A DNA stretch of 7,047 nucleotides. It comes from Stagnihabitans sp043721775 (GTDB taxonomy: Bacteria; Pseudomonadota; Alphaproteobacteria; Rhodobacterales; Rhodobacteraceae). This document shows, one piece after another, positions 1 to 6,366 of this stretch. Every line of letters starts with the position of its first letter. The first letter of the stretch is position 1. The DNA is taken from positions 1 through 7,047 of the forward strand of contig JAYSQA010000021.1 of NCBI GenBank assembly GCA_043721775.1, written 5' to 3'. The translations under genes and the position numbers were made by a program. The notes under the pieces are model-generated. The model was not told the DNA's origin. It ran no database searches and worked only from the letters and a program-made list of their open reading frames with translations.

Positions 1-1
1 G

Positions 2-91
2 TTCAAGAGAATCGCCATGCGAAGCGACAAGACCGCTACCTCCCCCTCCGCCATGACCTACATCACGGCAGCCGTCATCAACTCCCGATGA
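2..91 (+). CDS. IS5-family transposase, C-terminal fragment (cut by window edge)
   Basis: Only the last 29 codons and the TGA stop are visible. The residues FKRIAMRSDKTATS followed by an alanine-rich AAVINSR ending match the usual C-terminus of IS5-family DDE transposases, where a K/RRIA-R-x-DKTA block follows the catalytic glutamate. The catalytic residues themselves lie outside the window, so I cannot say whether the element is intact. No other gene in the window shares its strand closely enough to be co-transcribed with certainty. The terminal inverted repeat should lie shortly after the stop, but I cannot identify it without the left end of the element. Confidence 0.72.
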   Translation, partial: FKRIAMRSDKTATSPSAMTYITAAVINSR

Positions 92-128
92 ACCTCAACA
101 GGCCCCAGGGCAAGGCTTCGGTATCCCA

Positions 129-155
129 CTTTTGGATAGAGGCTTGATTCAAAAG
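129..155. repeat. Imperfect inverted repeat / hairpin downstream of IS5 fragment
   Basis: CTTTTGGAT (129-137) pairs with ATTCAAAAG (147-155) over nine positions, with one G-T wobble and a nine-base loop. There is no T-run after the 3' arm, so it is not a textbook terminator. A second, interrupted hairpin follows at 160-185 (AGTG/CACT outside, AGCCC/GGGCT inside) and ends in TTT. Either one could end transcription coming out of the IS5 transposase or belong to the IS end. The function is unproven. Confidence 0.4.
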
Positions 156-223
156 GAAAAGTGTAGCCCCCTACGGGCTGCCACTTTCATCACAAAATGT
201 CATACGATCAAAGTGCTGTTCCA

Positions 224-251
224 TTGGATTGCGCCGGTTGCAGGCTATGAT
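224..251 (+). promoter_or_regulatory. Candidate sigma-70-like promoter for the hydroxylase operon
   Basis: TATGAT at 246-251 matches the -10 consensus at five of six positions. TTGGAT at 224-229 lies 16 bp upstream but matches the -35 at only three of six. Transcription would start near 258, giving a leader of about 100 nt. Just upstream, at 197-210, is a GT-N3-AC arrangement (ATGTCATACGATCA) loosely like FCD-type GntR operators. Both calls are by eye and weak. Confidence 0.3.
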
Positions 252-348
252 TTTCTTCTGGCAAGGCAAGCCGCCGTTACCTTGTGGTTGGCGTCGGTCA
301 TTGCTTGGCGTAGGGTGGCGTGCCAACAGGATTCCATACCTCGTCCAA

Positions 349-354
349 GAGGAG
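349..354 (+). promoter_or_regulatory. Ribosome binding site fixing the FAD-subunit start
   Basis: GAGGAG lies five bases before the ATG at 360. It is the best Shine-Dalgarno match in the leader and decides the start over the longer upstream in-frame reading. The protein begins there with HYHKPQTFEEA, which is where members of this family normally begin. Confidence 0.75.
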
Positions 355-359
355 AGAAA

Positions 360-1223
360 ATGCACTACCATAAACCGCAGACCTTTGAGGAAGCCGTGCA
401 GATCGCCGCCGGTGCCAGCGGCGTCACGCGCTTTCTGGCCGGAGGGACCGATGTTCTGGTTCAACTTCGCGCCGGGATTGTCACGCCGGATCATCTGATT
501 GACCTGAAGCTGATCCCCGGCGTGCAGGACATTTCCCGCACCCAAGACGGCGGCTGGAAGATCGGCATTGCCGTTTCGGGCATCGAACTGGGCCGTCACG
601 CCGAACTGGTGGCCGAATGGCCCGGCGTAGTCGAGGGGATGCAGCTGGTAGGCTCCACTCAAGTCCAGGGCCGGGCCACGCTGACGGGCAACCTGTGCAA
701 CGGATCGCCGGCGGCGGACTCGGTGCCGGGGCTGGTGACGGCGGGGGCACGGGTCACTGTTGTGGGCCCGAACGGGTCGCGCGACGTGGCGGTTGAGGAT
801 ATTCCGGCAGGCCCTGGGCGCAATGCGTTGCAGGCTGGCGAGATCATCGCGGCGATCACCCTGCCGCCGCGCGGGAAGCATGGTGGCGACGCCTATCTGC
901 GCTTCATTCCGCGTACGGAAATGGACATTGCGGTGGTTGGCGTGGCGGTCAGTCTGACGCTGGACGGTGACAGGATCACTGCCGCCCGCGTGGCTTTGGG
1001 TGCCGTGGCGCCGAAGGTTCTGCTGGCGACCGAGGCTGCTGCGGCGCTGGTCGGCACGACCCTTGATGATGCGGCGATTGCCGCCTTGCAGGCTGCCGTG
1101 ACGGCGGCGGCCCAACCCATCACCGACCGCCGGGGCACGGTGGAATTCCGCAAGGACGTGATCGCCGTTCTGGCCGCCCGCGCCGCCCGCATCGCCTATG
1201 ACCGCGCCAAAGGAGCCGTTTGA
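360..1223 (+). CDS. FAD-binding (medium) subunit of a molybdenum hydroxylase, CoxM/XdhA-like
   Basis: This 287-residue protein carries the FAD that accepts electrons from the iron-sulfur subunit of a xanthine dehydrogenase/CO dehydrogenase superfamily enzyme. Both FAD-binding loops of the family are present: AGGTD at residues 27-31 near the N-terminus, and TLTGNLCNGSPAAD at 107-120, the counterpart of the usual T-I-G-G-N-x-x-x-x-SPAxD. The C-terminal part resembles the CO dehydrogenase flavoprotein C-terminal domain (FIPRTEMDIAVV, then VALGAVAP), and the length fits CoxM-type subunits. I see no cysteine-rich [4Fe-4S] insertion such as that of the 4-hydroxybenzoyl-CoA reductase beta subunit. 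It is the first gene of the operon. Its TGA shares one base with the ATG of the [2Fe-2S] gene. The family is clear; the substrate cannot be told from this subunit. The protein should be cytoplasmic, with no signal peptide. Confidence 0.93.
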   Translation: MHYHKPQTFEEAVQIAAGASGVTRFLAGGTDVLVQLRAGIVTPDHLIDLKLIPGVQDISRTQDGGWKIGIAVSGIELGRHAELVAEWPGVVEGMQLVGSTQVQGRATLTGNLCNGSPAADSVPGLVTAGARVTVVGPNGSRDVAVEDIPAGPGRNALQAGEIIAAITLPPRGKHGGDAYLRFIPRTEMDIAVVGVAVSLTLDGDRITAARVALGAVAPKVLLATEAAAALVGTTLDDAAIAALQAAVTAAAQPITDRRGTVEFRKDVIAVLAARAARIAYDRAKGAV

Positions 1224-1702
1224 TGAGCAAGGTTCATGTCTCTGCCGTGGTGAACGGCGACAATGTCGATTTTCTGGCTGACCCGCGCGAGTCTTTGCTG
1301 GATTGCCTGCGCGACCAGTTGGGGCTTACGGGCAGCAAAGAAGGTTGCGGCACCGGCGATTGCGGCGCCTGTTCGGTGACGGTGGACGGCGTGTTGGTGT
1401 GTTCGTGTCTGGTGCTGGGCGTCGAAGCGGAAGGCAGGCAGATCGGAACGGTTGAGGGTATGGCCAACGTCGGCACCCTGCATCCGTTGCAGCGCAAGTT
1501 CATTGAACATGCGGCCTTGCAATGCGGCTTCTGCACGCCGGGGATTCTGGTCGCCTCCAAGGCTTTGCTGGCGCAGAACCCGGACCCGACTGAAACCGAA
1601 GTGCGCTATTGGCTGGCGGGAAACCTTTGCCGCTGCACCGGATATGACAAGATTGTACGTGCCGTGATGGATGCGGCAGCTGAAATGCGGGAGGCCGTTT
1701 GA
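1223..1702 (+). CDS. [2Fe-2S] (small) subunit of a molybdenum hydroxylase, CoxS-like
   Basis: This 159-residue protein should relay electrons from the molybdenum centre to FAD through two [2Fe-2S] clusters. The N-terminal plant-ferredoxin-like domain has Cys42, Cys47, Cys50 and Cys62 (motif EGCGTGDCGACS, then VCSC). The C-terminal four-helix domain has Cys101 and Cys104 (QCGFCTPG) and Cys136 and Cys138 (NLCRCTGY). All eight ligands are present, with spacing almost identical to CoxS proteins, and the length is normal. The ATG at 1223 overlaps the upstream stop (TGATG) and has AAAGGAG at 1209-1215, seven bases away. A TTG one codon earlier is a less likely start. No Tat signal is seen, unlike periplasmic PaoA-type subunits, so the enzyme is probably cytoplasmic. 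Confidence 0.95.
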   Translation: MSKVHVSAVVNGDNVDFLADPRESLLDCLRDQLGLTGSKEGCGTGDCGACSVTVDGVLVCSCLVLGVEAEGRQIGTVEGMANVGTLHPLQRKFIEHAALQCGFCTPGILVASKALLAQNPDPTETEVRYWLAGNLCRCTGYDKIVRAVMDAAAEMREAV

Positions 1703-3954
1703 TGCCGAAGGATGAACTGGAGCAGGAATTCCGTCTGATCGGAACCCGTCCGAACCGGCCCGATGGCTTGGATAAGGTGACGGGACGCGCCCGCTATGGC
1801 GCCGACATGTCCCTGCCGGGGATGCTGTTTGCCGCGGTTGTGCGGTCGCCCCATGCCCATGCGAAGATCCTGAAGATCGACGCTTCGGCGGCTTTGGCGC
1901 TGGACGGCGTCAAGGCGGTGATCACCCGCGCCGATTTTCCGACCGGGCTGACCGGCGAGGACTGGAACCTTCAGGAAAACTCGATGGCGGGGGATGTGGC
2001 GCTGTATGATGGCCATGCCGTTGCTGCCGTAGCCGCGACCTCGCGCCTGTTGGCGGAAGATGCGGCCAGGCTGGTAAAGGTGGAGTATGAGCTTCTGCCG
2101 CATGTCATCGACGTCGATGACGCTTTGCGCATGGATGCGCCGGTGATCCGCGCCGGTGCGGGCGACCATACGGTGCCGGAAGGCTCGCCCCCCAATGTGT
2201 CCAAGAAGATCGAGTTCGGGCATGGCGATCTTGAGGCGGGCTTTGCTGCTGCCGATCTGGTGCGTGCCCAGACCTACAAGACAGAGGCGACGCATCAGGG
2301 CTATATCGAGCCGCACGCCTGCGTGGCCCAACTGGGTGCCGATGGCAAAGGCGAAATGTGGGTTTGTACACAAGGCCAATGGTATATTCGCCGGATGTGC
2401 TCGGCCGTGCTGGGGCTTGAGGCGTCGCAACTGCGGGTGACGCCGTCCGAAATCGGCGGCGGGTTTGGTGGCAAGACCATCATCTTCATGGAGCCGCTGG
2501 CATTGGCGCTGTCGAAGAAGGCCGGGGGCAAGCCGGTCAAGCTGGTGATGAGCCGGTCTGATGTGCTGCGCGCCACGGGGCCGACCGCATCAGCCTCGAT
2601 GGATGTGAAGCTGGGGATGACCAAGGACGGCAAGATCACCGCCGCCCATGTCAACTTCCGCATGCAGGGCGGCGCTTTTGTCGGTGCATCGCCGGTGGGC
2701 GAGGCGCTGTCTTGCGCGCTCGCCTGCTATGACATTCCCGCCGTGCTGCATGAAGGGGTGGAGGTTCTGGCCAACCGCCCGAAAGCCGCCGCCTACCGTG
2801 CGCCGGGATCGCCGATGGCGGCCTTTGCTGTGGAAAGTCTGGTCGATGAGATGTGCGTTGAGCTGGGGCTGAACCCCTTGGACGTGCGCCTGAAGAACGC
2901 TGTTCACGAAGGGGTGAAGGCCAGCTACGGCCCGACCTATGCGCGGATCGGTCTGGTTGAAGTGCTGGAGGCCGCCAAGGCGCACCCGAACCTGCTGGCA
3001 CCGCTTGGGCCGAACCAAGGGCGCGGCATTGCAAGCGGCTTCTGGTTCAACCACGGCGGCGAAACCTCGGTTTCGCTGGCGATTGGCGAGGATGGCACGG
3101 TGACGGTCTCCGTCGGCACGCCGGATGTCGGCGGCAGCCGCGCCTCCATGTCGCTGATGGTGGCTGAGACTTTGGGCATCGCATACGAGGCGGTGCGGGT
3201 GAATATCGTGGAAACCGGGTCACTTGGGGTCAACGAACCCAGCCACGGCAGCCGCGCCACCTTTGCGTCCGGCAAGGCAGCCGTGGAGGCGGCGCGCAGT
3301 GCGATCCGCGAGATGTGCCGCCGGGCTGCCAAGGAATGGGGCATCGACGAAGAGGCGGTGGAGTGGAAAGACGGTGCAGCGATGCCCGCTGGCCCCAATG
3401 CGGGCAAGTTCCCCCCCATGACGATTGCCGAGATTGGCGCCAAGATGGGCGGCACCGGTGGCCCGATCTCGGGCCACCACGAAACCAACGCCGACGGTGT
3501 GGGGGCCAGCTTTGGCACCCATGTGGTGGACGTTGAGGTGGACCCGGAAACCGGGCGCACGACGATTCTGCGCTATCTGGTGGTGCAGGATGCCGGTCGG
3601 GCGATCCATCCGGCTTACGTCGAGGGGCAGTATCAGGGCGGTGCCGTGCAGGGTATTGGCTGGGCGTTGAACGAGGAATATGTCTACGGCGCCAATGGCC
3701 GGTTGCAGAACGCCGTGTTCCTGGACTACCGCATTCCGGTTGCCTCTGACCTGCCGATGATCGACACGGTGATCGTCGAGGTGCCGAACCCCGGCCACCC
3801 CTACGGCGTGCGTGGTGTGGGCGAAACGGGGATCACCCCGCCGCTGCCCGCAGTCGCGAATGCGGTTGCGATGGCCACTGGCGCGCGGTTGCGGTCGTTG
3901 CCGCTGTCGCCGCCCAAGGTACTGGCTGCGATCAAGGCCAGGGCCCTGGGTTAG
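1702..3954 (+). CDS. Molybdopterin-binding (large, catalytic) subunit of a molybdenum hydroxylase
   Basis: This 750-residue subunit would hold Mo-molybdopterin (probably the cytosine dinucleotide form, by family) and hydroxylate an unknown substrate. Visible in order: the N-terminal aldehyde oxidase a/b hammerhead domain (GTRPNRPDGLDKVTGRARY at the start, AAVVRSPHAHAKI); CTQGQW with Gln224 at the position that contacts the Mo oxo group in xanthine oxidase (Gln767); GGGFGGK at 252-258; AAYRAPGSP at 363-371; the C-terminal cofactor loops (VQDAGRAIHP, GGAVQGIGWAL); and GVGETG with the catalytic Glu708. The length is normal. Two residues narrow the substrate. The loop reads AYRAPGSP, not the AYxCSFR of form I CO dehydrogenase, so the Mo-S-Cu cysteine is absent. 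Thr259 follows GGGFGGK where xanthine dehydrogenases have Glu. An aldehyde, N-heterocycle or aromatic substrate is possible. The start overlaps the upstream stop, with GGGAGG at 1689-1694. Confidence 0.93.
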   Translation: MPKDELEQEFRLIGTRPNRPDGLDKVTGRARYGADMSLPGMLFAAVVRSPHAHAKILKIDASAALALDGVKAVITRADFPTGLTGEDWNLQENSMAGDVALYDGHAVAAVAATSRLLAEDAARLVKVEYELLPHVIDVDDALRMDAPVIRAGAGDHTVPEGSPPNVSKKIEFGHGDLEAGFAAADLVRAQTYKTEATHQGYIEPHACVAQLGADGKGEMWVCTQGQWYIRRMCSAVLGLEASQLRVTPSEIGGGFGGKTIIFMEPLALALSKKAGGKPVKLVMSRSDVLRATGPTASASMDVKLGMTKDGKITAAHVNFRMQGGAFVGASPVGEALSCALACYDIPAVLHEGVEVLANRPKAAAYRAPGSPMAAFAVESLVDEMCVELGLNPLDVRLKNAVHEGVKASYGPTYARIGLVEVLEAAKAHPNLLAPLGPNQGRGIASGFWFNHGGETSVSLAIGEDGTVTVSVGTPDVGGSRASMSLMVAETLGIAYEAVRVNIVETGSLGVNEPSHGSRATFASGKAAVEAARSAIREMCRRAAKEWGIDEEAVEWKDGAAMPAGPNAGKFPPMTIAEIGAKMGGTGGPISGHHETNADGVGASFGTHVVDVEVDPETGRTTILRYLVVQDAGRAIHPAYVEGQYQGGAVQGIGWALNEEYVYGANGRLQNAVFLDYRIPVASDLPMIDTVIVEVPNPGHPYGVRGVGETGITPPLPAVANAVAMATGARLRSLPLSPPKVLAAIKARALG

Positions 3955-3958
3955 GGCG

Positions 3959-4201
3959 GTGGTTGAGGTTCACCTGTGGTCCGGCCTGCGCCGCTTTACT
4001 GAAGGCGTTCAGGTCGTGCCGGTCGAAGCCTCGACCGTGGGGCAAATGCTGGATGGGCTGGTTGCAGCCCATCCGGGTCTTGCGCCTGTGATCGCCTCGG
4101 GCGTTTCGGTGGCGATTGACGGCGTGCTGACGGCGAACCGCTTTGCCTCGGTGACGGCGCAGAACGAAATCTACCTGATCCAGCGGGTGAAGGGCGGCTG
4201 A
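3959..4201 (+). CDS. MoaD/ThiS-family small sulfur-carrier protein
   Basis: This 80-residue protein has a ubiquitin-like beta-grasp pattern. An N-terminal strand (VEVHLWSGLRRF) is followed by a central helix (STVGQMLDGLVAAHPGLAPVI), the xxVAIDGVLTAN turn, and a C-terminus ending in Gly-Gly. That diglycine is the site of adenylation and thiocarboxylation in MoaD and ThiS. The start is GTG, four bases after the large-subunit stop, with only a weak TAGGG upstream; no ATG is in a sensible place. A longer reading of the same frame back to 3812 lies inside the large-subunit gene and is not credible. As the last gene of the operon it may supply sulfur for making molybdopterin or for maturing this enzyme. 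No MoaE, MoeB-like activating enzyme or XdhC/CoxF chaperone is in the window, so its partner must be elsewhere. Confidence 0.8.
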   Translation: MVEVHLWSGLRRFTEGVQVVPVEASTVGQMLDGLVAAHPGLAPVIASGVSVAIDGVLTANRFASVTAQNEIYLIQRVKGG

Positions 4202-4210
4202 TACCGGCCC

Positions 4211-4225
4211 GCCTTGCGCAAAGGC
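4211..4225 (+). terminator. Weak hairpin after the hydroxylase operon
   Basis: GCCTT (4211-4215) pairs with AAGGC (4221-4225) around a five-base loop, ten bases after the MoaD-like stop and inside the 84-bp gap between the two converging operons. No T-run follows, so a role as an intrinsic terminator is doubtful. Confidence 0.2.
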
Positions 4226-4285
4226 CGCACCAGCAGTCGGCGGAATTGACACGTCTGGCGCGGCTATTCAGTCAGTTCCCCAACT

Positions 4286-5341
4286 TCAGGCACTGCGCCG
4301 GTCATTTTTCTGCGGCACCGACGCGCTTGGACTGGTGCCGTCATAAAAATGCGCCCGCCCGCGTCCTGCCCGCTTCGAGACGTACAGCGCTTCATCAGCG
4401 TCATGCTGCATCCGGGAAATTTCGGGCATCTGATAGGCATCAGACGTCGTGATGCCTATCGAGGCAGAGACCTGGCAAATGTTGTCATCGAAGAGAATTG
4501 GCAGCGACAGGCGGTCAATGATGCGACGGGCAATCCCCTCCAACTGGGCTGTTTCGGTCAGTTCGGGAAAGATCGCGACAAATTCATCACCGCCAACACG
4601 GGCCACGATATCCTCGACCCGGGTTTCCAGATTGAGCACGTCCGCCACCCTGCGCAAAACGTAGTCGCCGGCTGCGTGGCCAAAGGCGTCATTCACCGCC
4701 TTGAAATAGTCGAGGTCGATGTGCATCAGCCCGAACGCAAGGCCCGACCGCGTTTGCCGTTCCAGCACTTGGGCGACGGCGCGGCGGTTGCGCAGGCCGG
4801 TCAGCGTATCGGTCATCGCCTGCGCTTCGGCGGTTTGCTTGTCATCCTGAAGGCGCAGGGCAAAGCCTTTCAACGCCTCCATCGCGGTGGTTTGAGCCTC
4901 GACCAGATACATCATTTCGACGGCAAGATCGGTGGCAGCAAAATCGGCATCGGTCAGGGCATAGCGGCGCACGGCGTCGACCACGCCAATACCAAAGGAC
5001 AGGTTCAGGACCATACCTGCGCCCTGCCCTGCGGTCTGGGACAGCGGCATTGCAATGCCGCGAAAAGACACCGGCCGGGCACCGCGCCGCAGCACAAGCC
5101 GCAGCCTTTCACCGGCCCGCGCCATCAGATCGGAAACCGAAAGAAGACCGGACGGCCGCCGCACCTCGAACGCGTCGAACAGAAATGTACCGATCAGGCC
5201 GCCATCCGGCACCAGTTTGGCGAAGGTTGGCCCATTGCCGATGATACGCCCCGCACCGTCCAGCAGAACATGCAACGGCATCAGTCGGTCAAACGCGTCC
5301 ATCGGGACGGAAAGATCGGTGGCTTCAACCCGTGTGTCCAT
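4286..5341 (-). CDS. H-NOX-associated (HNOBA/PAS-like) domain - GGDEF diguanylate cyclase
   Basis: This 351-residue soluble protein probably makes cyclic di-GMP from two GTP under control of the H-NOX protein encoded just upstream. Residues 15-145 look like the H-NOX-associated domain of soluble guanylate cyclases (FDRLMPLHVLLD at 17-28, FEVRRP at 58-63, MVLNLSFGIG at 110-119). A helical linker at 138-176 with coiled-coil character leads to the GGDEF domain, which opens with DTLTGLRNRR (178-187). The active site is intact: DLDYFKAVND at 209-218, GGDEF at 250-254. An RVED inhibitory site at 241-244 has the standard five-residue spacing, so product inhibition is likely. No membrane segments or EAL domain are present. 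The ATG follows the H-NOX stop directly (TGA|ATG), pointing to translational coupling and a stable partnership. Confidence 0.92.
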   Translation of the reverse strand: MDTRVEATDLSVPMDAFDRLMPLHVLLDGAGRIIGNGPTFAKLVPDGGLIGTFLFDAFEVRRPSGLLSVSDLMARAGERLRLVLRRGARPVSFRGIAMPLSQTAGQGAGMVLNLSFGIGVVDAVRRYALTDADFAATDLAVEMMYLVEAQTTAMEALKGFALRLQDDKQTAEAQAMTDTLTGLRNRRAVAQVLERQTRSGLAFGLMHIDLDYFKAVNDAFGHAAGDYVLRRVADVLNLETRVEDIVARVGGDEFVAIFPELTETAQLEGIARRIIDRLSLPILFDDNICQVSASIGITTSDAYQMPEISRMQHDADEALYVSKRAGRGRAHFYDGTSPSASVPQKNDRRSA

Positions 5342-5926
5342 TCACCCCACCATCCCAAGGCTGAAAGGCCGCGCCTCATACAGGGACTGATCGGCGATCT
5401 GGACTGAAATCACCTCAATCCCCGCCTCTGCCCCATGATGTTCCAGCAAAACCAGCGCGCCATAATCATCTGCCATCGCCCGCAACACCCCCATGACAAT
5501 ATGCCCGGCCCCGGCCAGACGCGACACGACGCGCAGCCGGAAATGGCCGCTGCCCAGATCGAACAGGTCCAGATAAGGCAAATCAAGGTCAGGCAGGACC
5601 AGACGCCCGCGTTCCGGCAATTCTTCAATCGAATTGAGGAATTCGGCAAAATTCCCGCCCGAGAATCGCAACAACCGCCGCACCGTGCCCAAGGGTTCGT
5701 GGCTGACCAGATAAGTCCCCATATCCTCCATCAGCGATTCGCGCGGGCGTCGCAGCAGGGACGAGGCCGCGTCGATCACGCGGTCAATCAGCGGGTCGTC
5801 GTAGGTCAGCATGGATTCAAAGCCCGACGGGCTGACACCCGCCTGCCGGGCCACAGCTTCCCACAGCGACAGCCCGAAGGTATCGCGCAAGAAGAACTGA
5901 AAAGAACGGTTGATCAGTCCTAGCAT
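5342..5926 (-). CDS. H-NOX (heme NO/O2-binding, HNOB) domain protein, degenerate heme site
   Basis: This 194-residue stand-alone H-NOX-type protein has the family N-terminus (MLGLINRSFQFFL), a helical region, GTYLVSHEP (70-78), RRLLRFSGGNFAEFLNSIEEL (from 83), and a C-terminal alpha/beta part ending near 194, the normal length. Canonical H-NOX proteins bind heme through a proximal His (102 in Thermoanaerobacter, 105 in guanylate cyclase beta1) and a YxSxR motif at about 131-135. Placed on those landmarks, this protein has Pro104 for the histidine, and V133-V-S135-R-L137 for the motif, so only Ser is kept. Histidines elsewhere (76, 128, 142, 163, 164) could be alternative ligands. It may have lost heme, or may bind it differently. 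The start has AGGGAG (complement of 5934-5939) seven bases upstream. It heads a two-gene operon with the diguanylate cyclase it most likely regulates. The family call is firm; the ligand state is inference. Confidence 0.88.
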   Translation of the reverse strand: MLGLINRSFQFFLRDTFGLSLWEAVARQAGVSPSGFESMLTYDDPLIDRVIDAASSLLRRPRESLMEDMGTYLVSHEPLGTVRRLLRFSGGNFAEFLNSIEELPERGRLVLPDLDLPYLDLFDLGSGHFRLRVVSRLAGAGHIVMGVLRAMADDYGALVLLEHHGAEAGIEVISVQIADQSLYEARPFSLGMVG

Positions 5927-5961
5927 GACAATTCTCCCTGGACAGAATGCTAGAGGGAAGG

Positions 5962-5969
5962 TGTTAACA
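5962..5969. promoter_or_regulatory. Perfect 8-bp palindrome upstream of the H-NOX gene
   Basis: TGTTAACA is a perfect palindrome 36-43 bases before the H-NOX start codon, within the likely promoter zone. I see no convincing -35/-10 pair there (the best minus-strand candidate is a poor TTGGAG ... TCTAGC). It could be part of an operator, but an 8-bp palindrome can also occur by chance. Confidence 0.2.
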
Positions 5970-6366
5970 ACTCTCCAACGCCGGATCAGGGGCAGTGAAG
6001 TCAGTGCACAAGTCCCAGATCGGGCGCGTGGGTTAAAGGACAGGGCTGCCCAAGTTGACGCGCACCACGCTGCTGCGGGCGACCGGATGGGACCTCAGCA
6101 AGCCAAATGCGACGGCAAAGACCGCAATCGTCCGGGACTTATGGCGGGCTGTGCGCGGGGCGGATCGGGCAGGACAAAGGCCAGCATGAGGCGCGGTACT
6201 GATCGCGGGATCGTCCAGCGGGCCGGATCGTCCGCACGGATTGATGCAATCACCCGAACGCCAACCAAAGCCGGAAGAGACTGCGCCAACGATTCACCGT
6301 TCTGACGATATCGGAGAAGCCAAGGGCCATGCTGCTCGCCAACTCTTTGACGGATTTTCGGGTGAC
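5970..6366. other. Gene-free stretch between H-NOX gene and IS3 remnant
   Basis: Open frames exist on both strands here (for example plus-strand 5910-6305 and minus-strand 6095-6574), but their translations are rich in Arg/Pro/Ser, resemble no family I know, and lack good ribosome binding sites. The minus-strand frame also overlaps the IS3 pseudogene out of phase. I see no tRNA, riboswitch or CRISPR. A 9-bp direct repeat, GGATCGTCC, occurs at 6208-6216 and 6225-6233. The segment next to 6366 is probably the non-coding tail of the IS3 element. Confidence 0.5.
6328..6343. repeat. Possible degenerate IS3-type terminal inverted repeat
   Basis: Read on the minus strand, GTTGGCGAGCAGCATG lies 24 bases after the transposase stop. 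It resembles the TTGGGGAGCAGCTCA-like ends I associate with this kind of IS3 element, with a few mismatches. The matching left end is outside the window, so this rests on recall only. Confidence 0.3.

Larger units (their letters stand above)
92..359. other. Non-coding gap between IS5 fragment and molybdenum hydroxylase operon
   Basis: A frame in phase with the downstream FAD-subunit gene stays open back to about position 132. Its extra 76 codons resemble no family N-terminus, and a strong ribosome binding site sits at 349-354, so I treat the stretch as non-coding. It holds the probable right end of the IS5 element, two hairpins (129-155 and 160-185) and a weak promoter candidate (224-251). 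Its first half is visibly more AT-rich than the genes on either side. Confidence 0.6.

Noticed and set aside
132..359. Possible 76-residue N-terminal extension of the FAD subunit
   Set aside because: The frame is open, but the sequence is unlike any family N-terminus, and a good GAGGAG site precedes the ATG at 360, where homologues begin.
1702..3954. Calling the operon coxMSL, aerobic CO dehydrogenase
   Set aside because: Gene order and sizes fit, but the large subunit has AYRAPGSP and lacks the Cu-binding cysteine loop, so no CO dehydrogenase symbol is justified.
4349..5407. Long plus-strand open frame of about 350 codons
   Set aside because: It lies antisense to the GGDEF cyclase and is rich in His/Gln/Arg with no recognisable domain; the minus-strand protein has clear motifs.
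5993..6006. CAGTG repeated twice nine bases apart
   Set aside because: It is too short to separate from chance and is not palindromic.
6208..6233. Direct repeat GGATCGTCC with 17-bp period
   Set aside because: There are only two 9-bp copies with a GC-rich motif; this is not enough to call an array, iteron or binding-site cluster.
5910..6305. Plus-strand open frame of about 130 codons across the H-NOX upstream region
   Set aside because: It overlaps the H-NOX start and its presumed promoter, has no good ribosome binding site, and is composed mainly of Arg/Gly/Ala without a family resemblance.
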